From Alkalimarinus alittae (GTDB taxonomy: Bacteria; Pseudomonadota; Gammaproteobacteria; Pseudomonadales; Oleiphilaceae): a stretch of DNA of 64,000 bases. A program made the translations under genes and the position numbers. Of the stretch, positions 56,802 to 64,000 are shown one piece after another. The notes beneath the pieces are model-generated. The model ran no database searches, was not told the origin of the DNA, and saw nothing but the letters and a program-made list of their open reading frames with translations. The stretch covers positions 1,092,001 through 1,156,000 of the forward strand of contig NZ_CP100390.1 of NCBI RefSeq assembly GCF_026016465.1, written 5' to 3'. Numbering within the stretch: the stretch's first letter is position 1; every line of letters starts with the position of its first letter.

Positions 56802-58139
56802 ATGGCAAGAAGACCTCAGCATAAAAAGAAAAAACTACCCGCAGGGTTGGTTGAGCTAACCATTAATGCGTTAACTCATGATGGTCGAGGCGTTGCTCGT
56901 CGAGAGGGTAAAACCCAATTTGTAGAAGGCGCGCTCGTGGGTGAAACGGTGCGAGCCCGTTATACCGATACGCGTAGTAAATTTGATGAATTGGTCGCTG
57001 AAGAGATCTTGGTTGCTTCAGAAGACCGTCTCACACCGCCTTGCCCCCATGCCTCACTCTGCGGGGGCTGCAGTTTGCAATATATCGACAGTGAAGCCCA
57101 GATACGCTTTAAGCAGACTGTATTACAGGGGCAGTTTCGTCATTTTGGCGACATAACAGTTGAATCGTTCCTTCCCCCTATGACGGGCCCTTCGTCAGGC
57201 TATCGCCGTAAGGCACGGCTAGGGGTTCGCTATGTGGGTAAGTGTGACGAAATGCTATTGGGGTTTCGTGAAAAGCGTAGCAGTTCTATTACCAATATTA
57301 ACCAGTGCTTAGTGATGGATGATCGTATCGCTAAGCATATTGATGCGTTACGTGCGGTTATTCGTAGCCTGAGTGTATTTCGAGCTATTACGCATGTAGA
57401 AGTGGCGGCTGGGGATGCAGAGGTTGCACTTGTTTTTCGTCATATGTCGCCTTTAAATAATGAGGATATCGATAAGCTTATTGCGTTTGGTGATTCGCAT
57501 TATTTTCATATTTATTTGCAGCCTCAAGATGCGGGTTCGACGTACCGAATTCATCCTAAGACCGGCGAAGAGCGTTTAACTTATCGATTGGATGATTTTG
57601 ATTTAAACATGAAGTTCCATCCGCTAGATTTTACACAGGTCAATGCTGATATTAATCATCAGATGGTGAGCCGTGCGGTTGACTGGTTGCAAGTGAACTC
57701 AGAAGATAGAGTACTCGACCTGTTTTGCGGGTTAGGCAACTTTACATTACCTCTCGCTCGAAAGGCACGAGAGGTAGTCGGTGTAGAAGGCACTGAGGCG
57801 ATGGTGTTACGGGGTCGAGAAAATGCCGAATATAATGACTTGCGCAACGTGAAATTTTATGGCGCAGACTTGCAAGCCGATTTTACTCAGTCAGAATGGG
57901 CTAAAGAAGGTTTTGATAAACTATTAATTGATCCACCTCGCTCAGGCGCGTTAGATATGGTTCGATATTTGCCTAAGTTTGGTGCGAAGAAAATTGTTTA
58001 TGTTTCGTGCAACCCTGCAACATTATCGCGGGATGCGGGTGTATTGGTTGAACATGGTTACCGTATGGTTAAGGCGGGCGTTATGGACATGTTTCCGCAC
58101 ACTACACATGTTGAGTCAATTGCACTGTTTGAAAAATAA
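56802..58139 (+). CDS. rlmD: 23S rRNA (uracil-1939-C5)-methyltransferase
   Basis: 445 residues. The N-terminal TRAM domain ([20 protein letters not shown]) precedes 4Fe-4S cysteines in [14 protein letters not shown]. The SAM motif is [14 protein letters not shown], and the catalytic Cys lies in [12 protein letters not shown]. It methylates U1939 of 23S rRNA. Length and order agree with RlmD/RumA. relA follows by 67 bases. Confidence 0.96.
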   Translation: MARRPQHKKKKLPAGLVELTINALTHDGRGVARREGKTQFVEGALVGETVRARYTDTRSKFDELVAEEILVASEDRLTPPCPHASLCGGCSLQYIDSEAQIRFKQTVLQGQFRHFGDITVESFLPPMTGPSSGYRRKARLGVRYVGKCDEMLLGFREKRSSSITNINQCLVMDDRIAKHIDALRAVIRSLSVFRAITHVEVAAGDAEVALVFRHMSPLNNEDIDKLIAFGDSHYFHIYLQPQDAGSTYRIHPKTGEERLTYRLDDFDLNMKFHPLDFTQVNADINHQMVSRAVDWLQVNSEDRVLDLFCGLGNFTLPLARKAREVVGVEGTEAMVLRGRENAEYNDLRNVKFYGADLQADFTQSEWAKEGFDKLLIDPPRSGALDMVRYLPKFGAKKIVYVSCNPATLSRDAGVLVEHGYRMVKAGVMDMFPHTTHVESIALFEK

Positions 58140-58206
58140 TCGTATCAGGTGCGCGCCATAATAGGGCGGCTACTTGAACATTAGCGAACTAACGCTTGGA
58201 CTAGGT

Positions 58207-60447
58207 ATGGTTAAGGTTAGAGAAGATCATCATCTATCAGCAGAAGGCCACGTTGATATAGAAGGCTGGATTCAGCACATCTCAGTGCAAACAAAACTTG
58301 ATGACGTAGATGTCATTCGGGATGCGTGCGAGCTAAGCCTCGAAATTGAAAAAGAGGCAGTAAGGGAAGATCGGCTATGGGCGCAAGGTCATAGCAGTTT
58401 TGAGACCGGTCTTGAAATGGCTCAAATTCTGGCAGAACTGAATCTTGATCAGCAATCACTGGTTGCTGCAATTCTTTACCGTGCGGTAAGGGAGGAGCGA
58501 TTAAGCCTCGACGCTGTTAAGAAAAAGTTCGGTGAAGAGGTCGCTAAGCTGATTGACGGTGTTCAGCAAATGGCGGCGATTTCTGCTATTCATACCCCGT
58601 ATAAGGGCTCAGTATTAGGTCAAAGCCAAGGCCAGCTCGATAATGTACGTAAGATGCTTATCACCATGATTGATGATGTGCGAGTGGTGCTAATTAAGCT
58701 AGCAGAGCGTACCTGTGCTATTCGAGCGGTTAAAAACGCTCAAGCAGAGAAGCGTCAACGCGTTGCTCGAGAAGTTTTTGATATATATGCGCCTTTAGCG
58801 CATCGGTTGGGTATCGGTCATGTTAAGTGGGAACTAGAAGATCTTTCGTTCCGTTATCTTCATGATACTGCATACAAAAAAATTGCTAAGCAGCTTCGAG
58901 AAAGGCGTGTCGATCGGGATGAATTTATTCGAACTGTACTCGATACGTTAGAAAGTGAAGTGGCAAGGTTTGGTCTAAAGGCCGAAATTACCGGAAGATC
59001 AAAGCATATTTACAGCATTTGGCGGAAGATGCATCGAAAGAATTTAGATTTCTCACAAATCTATGATATTCGAGCCTTTCGTATCTTAGTGCCTGAAGTT
59101 AGGGACTGTTACGCGGTATTGGGCATCGTACACTCATTATGGCGGCATATTCCTCACGAATTCGATGATTATATTGCTAACCCCAAAGGTAATGGCTATC
59201 GCTCGCTGCATACCGCCGTTGTAGGCCCTCAGGGTAAAGTAATGGAAGTACAAATTCGTACCCATGAAATGCACGAAGAGGCTGAGTTAGGCGTCTGTGC
59301 TCATTGGTTATACAAAGGCACTGATGTTAAGACTAAATCGACCGGTTATGAAGATAAAATTAGCTGGTTAAGGCAGGTGCTTGAGTGGCAAGAAGAAATC
59401 GGTGATGTTTCGGGGCTGGTTGATCAGCTTTCAACAGAAGCTAGCACCGACCGGGTATACGTGTTTACACCCGAAGGTCATGTAGTCGACTTAAGGCAAG
59501 GCGCAACGCCGGTTGATTTTGCTTATCGTGTGCATACAGAGGTAGGACATAGTTGCCGTGGTGCGAAAGTAAATGGTCGCATAGTACCGTTAACATACCC
59601 TTTAAAAACTGGCGAACAAGTTAGCATACTGACCTCAAACAACCCTGCACCAAGCCGTGACTGGTTAAACTCAGGGTTAGGGTATATTCAAACTTCGCGC
59701 GCCAGAGCCAAAGTGGCACACTGGTTTAAAGAGCAAAACCGAGAACAAAACATTATTGATGGTCGTGCAGTGCTTGAAGATGAATTTAAGCGGTTGTCTG
59801 TCGGCGATATTGAGCTTAATGAACTCGCTGAAAAAGTGAATTATAAATCGGCAGCCGATATGTTTGCCGCTATTGGTGCTGGTGATCTCAGGCCCATGCA
59901 TGTGGCTAATGTCGCTCAAAAGCTGCTTGGTCCTCATGAAGAAGAGCAGCTAAGTCTGCAGCTTAATGTCTATAAAGAAGATAAATCGACAGATTCGGAT
60001 ATTCAGATACGAGGTGTGGGTAAGCTATTAACCACTATCGCCAACTGCTGCCAACCGGTGCCGGGGGATTCTATCATCGGTTATATTACCGTTGGGCGAG
60101 GGGTATCGATTCATCGAGATGATTGCATTAACCTGCTGCAGCTACAAGACAAAGATCCTAATCGTATTATCGAGGTATCTTGGGGTAAAACCCCTGAATC
60201 GACTTATGCCGTTGATGTTGAAATACAGGCGTATGATCGGGAGGGTTTAATACGGGATGTAACGATTATATTGGCGAATGAACGGGTCAATGTGATCGGG
60301 ATGAACACTTATACAGACCGCATGAACAGTACTGCAACATTGATACTAAAGGTTGAAATTGATAGCCTCGATAGCTTGGGGCGCTTGTTATCGAAAATAA
60401 AACAGCTACCGAATGTCATAGAAGCACGACGTAAACGGGATAGTTAA
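58207..60447 (+). CDS. relA: GTP pyrophosphokinase (RelA)
   Basis: 746 residues from ATG 58207 (MVKVREDHH, as in other RelA starts); a TTG at 58174 is less likely. The order is an inactive HD domain (no HD pair at AAILYRAVREE), a synthetase with the RelA-type EFDD acidic signature, a TGS domain (VFTPEGHVVDLRQGATPVDF), a zinc-finger/CC domain (ANCCQPVPGD) and a C-terminal ACT domain. It makes (p)ppGpp on starved ribosomes. mazG follows 12 bases on, an order shared with E. coli and Pseudomonas. Confidence 0.96.
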   Translation: MVKVREDHHLSAEGHVDIEGWIQHISVQTKLDDVDVIRDACELSLEIEKEAVREDRLWAQGHSSFETGLEMAQILAELNLDQQSLVAAILYRAVREERLSLDAVKKKFGEEVAKLIDGVQQMAAISAIHTPYKGSVLGQSQGQLDNVRKMLITMIDDVRVVLIKLAERTCAIRAVKNAQAEKRQRVAREVFDIYAPLAHRLGIGHVKWELEDLSFRYLHDTAYKKIAKQLRERRVDRDEFIRTVLDTLESEVARFGLKAEITGRSKHIYSIWRKMHRKNLDFSQIYDIRAFRILVPEVRDCYAVLGIVHSLWRHIPHEFDDYIANPKGNGYRSLHTAVVGPQGKVMEVQIRTHEMHEEAELGVCAHWLYKGTDVKTKSTGYEDKISWLRQVLEWQEEIGDVSGLVDQLSTEASTDRVYVFTPEGHVVDLRQGATPVDFAYRVHTEVGHSCRGAKVNGRIVPLTYPLKTGEQVSILTSNNPAPSRDWLNSGLGYIQTSRARAKVAHWFKEQNREQNIIDGRAVLEDEFKRLSVGDIELNELAEKVNYKSAADMFAAIGAGDLRPMHVANVAQKLLGPHEEEQLSLQLNVYKEDKSTDSDIQIRGVGKLLTTIANCCQPVPGDSIIGYITVGRGVSIHRDDCINLLQLQDKDPNRIIEVSWGKTPESTYAVDVEIQAYDREGLIRDVTIILANERVNVIGMNTYTDRMNSTATLILKVEIDSLDSLGRLLSKIKQLPNVIEARRKRDS

Positions 60448-60459
60448 GGAGTTGAGTTT

Positions 60460-61365
60460 ATGAGTGAGCGCTACGGCATCGAAGATCTACTATACCTAAT
60501 GAATCGCCTGCGTGACCCTGAAAAGGGTTGCCCGTGGGACATCAAGCAAACGTTTGATTCAATACTGCCTCATACTCTTGAAGAAGCCTATGAAGTGGCT
60601 GATGCCATAGAAAAAAAGGACTATGAGCACCTAAAAGATGAGCTAGGTGATTTGCTGTTTCAGGTGATATTTTATGCCCAAATGGGTAAAGAAAGCGCGT
60701 ATTTTGACTTTTCTGACATCGTTTCAAACTTAGTCACAAAGCTCGTTCGACGTCATCCTCATGTGTTTCCTGATGGCACCTTAGTAAGCGAATTGGCCGA
60801 TGGTGAGACCATCTCTGAAGCAGAAATAAAGCAAAACTGGGAGCGCATTAAAGCTGAGGAAAGAGCATTAAAAGCGAAAAAAGAAGCGCTTATTGCGTTA
60901 GAAAAGAAGAGGAAAGAAGCTCCATTTACCAGTGTGTTAGATGATATACCCGCTAACTTGCCATCGTTAGCTCGTGCAGAGAAACTGCAAAAACGAGCTG
61001 CTCACTATGCTTTTGACTGGCCCTCGGTTGAACCCGTGTTCGACAAAATACAAGAAGAGCTAAAAGAACTGAAAGATGTGCTAGCACACCCAGAAAGTGA
61101 TGCGATAATGCAGCAACAACACCTCATAGATGAAATGGGTGATGTGCTATTTTGCTGCGTCAATTTAGCACGTGTTATAAAGGTGAATTCAGATACTGCA
61201 CTCAGGTCGACCAATCAAAAGTTTATTAATCGCTTTCAATACATTGAAAAGTCACTCCTTCAGCAGGGAAAGGTTTTAGGTGATGTCCCGCTAGATGAGT
61301 TGGATGCCCTTTGGGATGAAGCCAAAGGTTCTTTTCAGAAACCGCTTACACGCTCACTGTCGTGA
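60460..61365 (+). CDS. mazG: Nucleoside triphosphate pyrophosphohydrolase MazG
   Basis: 301 residues with two MazG domains: LRDPEKGCPWDIKQTF...HTLEEAYEVADAI in the first, and the second with EELKELKDVL and DEMGDVLFCCVNLAR. It hydrolyses NTPs to NMP and PPi and in E. coli lowers ppGpp indirectly. It is about 40 residues longer than E. coli MazG owing to a Lys/Glu-rich linker (about residues 125-155). It is coupled to relA; AAGGAG precedes the ATG. Confidence 0.95.
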   Translation: MSERYGIEDLLYLMNRLRDPEKGCPWDIKQTFDSILPHTLEEAYEVADAIEKKDYEHLKDELGDLLFQVIFYAQMGKESAYFDFSDIVSNLVTKLVRRHPHVFPDGTLVSELADGETISEAEIKQNWERIKAEERALKAKKEALIALEKKRKEAPFTSVLDDIPANLPSLARAEKLQKRAAHYAFDWPSVEPVFDKIQEELKELKDVLAHPESDAIMQQQHLIDEMGDVLFCCVNLARVIKVNSDTALRSTNQKFINRFQYIEKSLLQQGKVLGDVPLDELDALWDEAKGSFQKPLTRSLS

Positions 61366-61409
61366 TAGCTGAGCGCCCTAATTCGGTTTTGCTGTATAAG
61401 GTTAAGCGT

Positions 61410-63560
61410 CTAAAACGTATATGACGCTTCGCCGTAAATAGAGCGCCCAGCCATTGGAAAGTCACCCGGAATCCCCGCAACGGGTCCAGCACTCGCTTCA
61501 TAGACAGACTCATCAAATGCATTGCGAATCGAAAAAGCCAGTTCTAAACTATTCCAAACTTTCTTTTTACGAAGGGTGAGGTCAACGGTTGTATAGTCGT
61601 CTACCGGTTTTCTGCTGTCGCCAAAAGCCCTTTTTTGTTCGCCCACCCAGTTGATTTGGGCATCAAAGTGCCAATGGGTGATGAATTCCCATTCACTGCG
61701 TCCGTATATTTGGTGATTGGGTGCATCACCTACATCTGTATTTGTTTTGTCATCCTCAGATTTTTGGTAGGCGTAGTTTGCAAGCAACCGAAGAGTGTTA
61801 ATGGGTTCATAGTCTACTTCTAGCTCTGTTCCATAGCCCGTTCTTTTACCTGCATTTTGTGCTTGTGCCGTGTTGGGGCCGTCGTTTATGAATGTAATAT
61901 AGTCGTCTATTTGGTAATAGAATATATTGGCGCTATAACGTAATTGAGATGAGAGTTGCTGGGAGAATGCAAATTCATAGGTGTCTATCGTTTCTGGGTC
62001 AAGTTCTGGGTTGCCTTTCGCGATAGGGTTGCTGGTAATATATAACTCAGCAACGGATGGCGCTCTAAAGGCTCGACCATAAAGTAACTTGGTTGTGATA
62101 CTGTCGGTTGTAGCCCATACCAATGCAAGCCTTGGGTTAGTTGTATCTCCAAAGTCAGAGTAATGATCGTAGCGTATCCCTGATGTAAGTTGCCAGTTGT
62201 CTGCTAGTTGCCACTCATCTTGGGCAAAAATGTAATAGCTTGTTCGGTCTTTCTCAGGGAGAAACACTTCAGCCGTATCGCTGACATCTTCTATTCCTGG
62301 TCTGGGTAATCCATTTGGATAAAAGTTCTTTGATTCCGTGACTTCAAACACATCGCCCCAATATGCGCCAGTGCCAAGACGCACAATATGGCTGTTAAAT
62401 CCGCGGTAAACGCTGCTGAAATCAAATCGAGCATTTTCTTCTTTCGTTTCAGGGTTACCGATAAATCCGTCAGGGTAGGCTCCACCAAATGCGCCAGAAG
62501 GGAATAGCAATATGTTTTCTTCGACGTCTAGTGTACCCCTGTAGTAACTTACGCGGCTTTCTATACCCCAATTGGGTGTTAGATCTTCTAAGGTGTGTGT
62601 GTAATCTGCATTGAAACGGTCGCTACCAAAGCGACCGTTAGGGTCTAAGGCTTGAGCAATCCCTGGGCCACTACCTACGTTGCTCCTGCCTTGAAACCCA
62701 ACACGTAATCTTGAATTGTCATAAGCGATATCAAGTCTTGAGTCGATCATGTCTGTCATAGTGTTTACTGCGCCAGGTGCTAAAGACGCATTGGTCATGA
62801 ATAAGGCATCCCAGTTGGTTTGGGCGTCATGTTGTATTTTTTCACGCCAGCCGTCAGTGGTTTCGTATTCAAACGTAAATCCGATATCAAAACCGTTGTA
62901 GTTACCTCCATGTTCCACCCAGCCTGCTTGTGTATTAAAACTACCGGCTCGCGCTCCGACTTTTGTACCGTCTATATCTTTACCTGTTTTTGTTACGATA
63001 TTTATTACGCCGGCAAATGCGTCCGCGCCGTGCATGGCTGATCCTGGTCCTCGAATTACTTCAACGCGACTAATTGATTTTACCGGCATTCCGGCCCATG
63101 CGTTCCCTCGATTGCCAAAAGCTAACTGTGTTACTGGGATTCCATTAATAAGTACTAAGGTTTGAGAATTGTATTGAGAAGTAATGCCTCGAATATTGTA
63201 TTTAGGGAAGTAAGCTTGGTCTGAGCGGCCAACATGAACACCTGGCACGGTTTCCAGTATTTCATCCAGATCAGTGGCGCCCATGGCAACGATGTCTTCT
63301 TCTGTGATTACCGTCGCAACAGCTGCGGCTTTATCCAGCGGAGTCTCAGTTCCCGTTGCAAGGCTAGTAACTCGAACCTGTCCTAACTCTTCAAGCGGTA
63401 TATCCCATAAACTATCACTGCCGCCCAACGGCTCTTCATCAGCTAACACCGATCCACTGCCTAAGGCGATCGAAACCGCTAGTAGACCCGAAAAAGGTGA
63501 AGATGAAATATAAGAAGAGGGCGCCTGACGAATAGAGGGATTTACAGACTTTTTAATCAT
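61410..63560 (-). CDS. TonB-dependent outer-membrane receptor
   Basis: 716 residues from ATG 63560. A signal sequence is cut near VLA-DEE (about residues 38-40). A plug domain (ATVITEEDIVAMGATDLDEI; VLINGIPV; VEVIRGPGSAMHGADAFAG) precedes a 22-strand barrel ending in the aromatic YGEASYTF. The pre-plug IPLEELGQVRVTS pattern is shared with vitamin B12/ferric-siderophore-like receptors, but the ligand cannot be read. The upstream EAL gene ends 39 bases before its start, so the two may be co-transcribed. No Fur box is seen in that gap. Confidence 0.92.
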   Translation of the reverse strand: MIKKSVNPSIRQAPSSYISSSPFSGLLAVSIALGSGSVLADEEPLGGSDSLWDIPLEELGQVRVTSLATGTETPLDKAAAVATVITEEDIVAMGATDLDEILETVPGVHVGRSDQAYFPKYNIRGITSQYNSQTLVLINGIPVTQLAFGNRGNAWAGMPVKSISRVEVIRGPGSAMHGADAFAGVINIVTKTGKDIDGTKVGARAGSFNTQAGWVEHGGNYNGFDIGFTFEYETTDGWREKIQHDAQTNWDALFMTNASLAPGAVNTMTDMIDSRLDIAYDNSRLRVGFQGRSNVGSGPGIAQALDPNGRFGSDRFNADYTHTLEDLTPNWGIESRVSYYRGTLDVEENILLFPSGAFGGAYPDGFIGNPETKEENARFDFSSVYRGFNSHIVRLGTGAYWGDVFEVTESKNFYPNGLPRPGIEDVSDTAEVFLPEKDRTSYYIFAQDEWQLADNWQLTSGIRYDHYSDFGDTTNPRLALVWATTDSITTKLLYGRAFRAPSVAELYITSNPIAKGNPELDPETIDTYEFAFSQQLSSQLRYSANIFYYQIDDYITFINDGPNTAQAQNAGKRTGYGTELEVDYEPINTLRLLANYAYQKSEDDKTNTDVGDAPNHQIYGRSEWEFITHWHFDAQINWVGEQKRAFGDSRKPVDDYTTVDLTLRKKKVWNSLELAFSIRNAFDESVYEASAGPVAGIPGDFPMAGRSIYGEASYTF

Positions 63561-63599
63561 TGCTACACCGCTACACACAAAGTAGGCATTTGACGCATT

Positions 63600-63998
63600 T
63601 TATCGTCCTCTTTTTAAAGGTCCTGGTTTTGCGATGCCAAAGCCTTGGCCAAAATCTACGCCCATGGCTTTAAGTGCATCTTCAGTTTCCTGGTTTTCGA
63701 CAAACTCGGCAATGGTTTGTAGTCCCGCTGCATGGCTGATGCGATTACAGGCTTCGACGATACCTTTATCAATAGGGTCATTAAGTAGATTTTGTACGAA
63801 ACTACCGTCTACTTTAAGATAATCAACCGGTATGGTTTTGAGATACGAGAACGAACTCATGCCAACGCCAAAGTCATCGAGTGCAAATTTAAACCCTTCG
63901 TCGCGAATTTCAGTAATAAATTCGACAGCCTCGGTGAGGTTGTTTATTGCAGCCGTTTCGGTAATTTCGAGACAGATCCGATTGGGCTTTAAATCGTA
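63600..63998 (-). CDS. EAL-domain protein, C-terminal part (5' end outside window)
   Basis: The frame enters from the right edge and ends at 63600, 132 residues of the second half of an EAL phosphodiesterase domain. LEITETAAINN, FALDDFGVGMSSFSYL, the KVDGSFVQNL catalytic-lysine region, and the IAEFVEN and GVDFGQGFGIAKP motifs are all conserved. The domain looks catalytically intact here (DDFG, K, and E in AEFVE). It probably degrades c-di-GMP; N-terminal sensory domains are outside the window. Confidence 0.9.
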   Translation of the reverse strand, partial: YDLKPNRICLEITETAAINNLTEAVEFITEIRDEGFKFALDDFGVGMSSFSYLKTIPVDYLKVDGSFVQNLLNDPIDKGIVEACNRISHAAGLQTIAEFVENQETEDALKAMGVDFGQGFGIAKPGPLKRGR

Positions 63999-64000
63999 AT

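Overview
The window reads as chromosomal DNA of a moderately AT-leaning marine-type gammaproteobacterium, probably in the Pseudomonadales/Oceanospirillales/Marinobacter neighbourhood. The gene orders support this: gacS/barA-cysM-rlmD-relA-mazG as in Pseudomonas, the miaB-ybeZ-ybeY-corC-lnt and leuS-lptE-holA housekeeping blocks, and a bioBFHCD operon divergent from comF. The genus is not resolved. I see no rRNA, tRNA, CRISPR array, prophage or insertion sequence. Both ends cut through genes.

Layout. (1) 1-7026 is an iron/metal locus: a tail of an unknown gene, an inner-membrane protein, a Mn/Zn/Fe-type ABC transporter with a second solute-binding-like lipoprotein, a convergent PepSY membrane protein, three Fur-box-like sites, a 48-residue membrane mini-gene and a flavodoxin. 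It resembles the Pseudomonas fpvGHJK-fpvCDEF system for removing iron from siderophore in the periplasm. (2) 7063-12606 holds comF and a complete late biotin pathway, bioB-F-H-C-D, with a palindromic repeat element between bioF and bioH. (3) 12720-14029 pairs a small flagellar-rod-like protein with a SprA-like putative metalloprotease. (4) 14030-18568 has two paralogous 600-residue acyl-CoA dehydrogenases, each with its own terminator. The first sits behind a promoter overlapped by tandem PsrA-type operators, the second behind a long inverted repeat. (5) 18632-31248 is housekeeping: endonuclease I, holA, lptE, leuS, ybeL, lnt, corC, ybeY, ybeZ, miaB, a DUF1820 gene and trmH. (6) 31314-34803 is a LysR regulator divergent from a DJ-1/PfpI protein, an MDR-type oxidoreductase and a glutathione transferase, with a perfect inverted repeat between them. 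(7) 34853-38077 has ppiC, dbpA and a MATE exporter.

(8) The most interesting block is 38136-43037. It encodes a fused glycerate kinase/HAD sugar-phosphoglycerate phosphatase, a GT81-type glucosyl-3-phosphoglycerate synthase and a GH13_18 sugar phosphorylase, best read as glucosylglycerate phosphorylase. Together they would make a closed synthesis-and-recycling cycle for the compatible solute glucosylglycerate. A perfect 12-bp inverted repeat lies just in front.

(9) 43114-50303 has orphan membrane/coiled-coil genes, yejK, cysDN (CysN ends in an apparently dead APS-kinase domain), a PilZ protein and another orphan. (10) 50673-61365 has rimO, acpS preceded by a palindromic repeat, a GacS/BarA hybrid kinase, cysM, rlmD, relA and mazG. 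(11) 61410-63998 has a TonB-dependent receptor behind the C-terminus of an EAL-domain protein.
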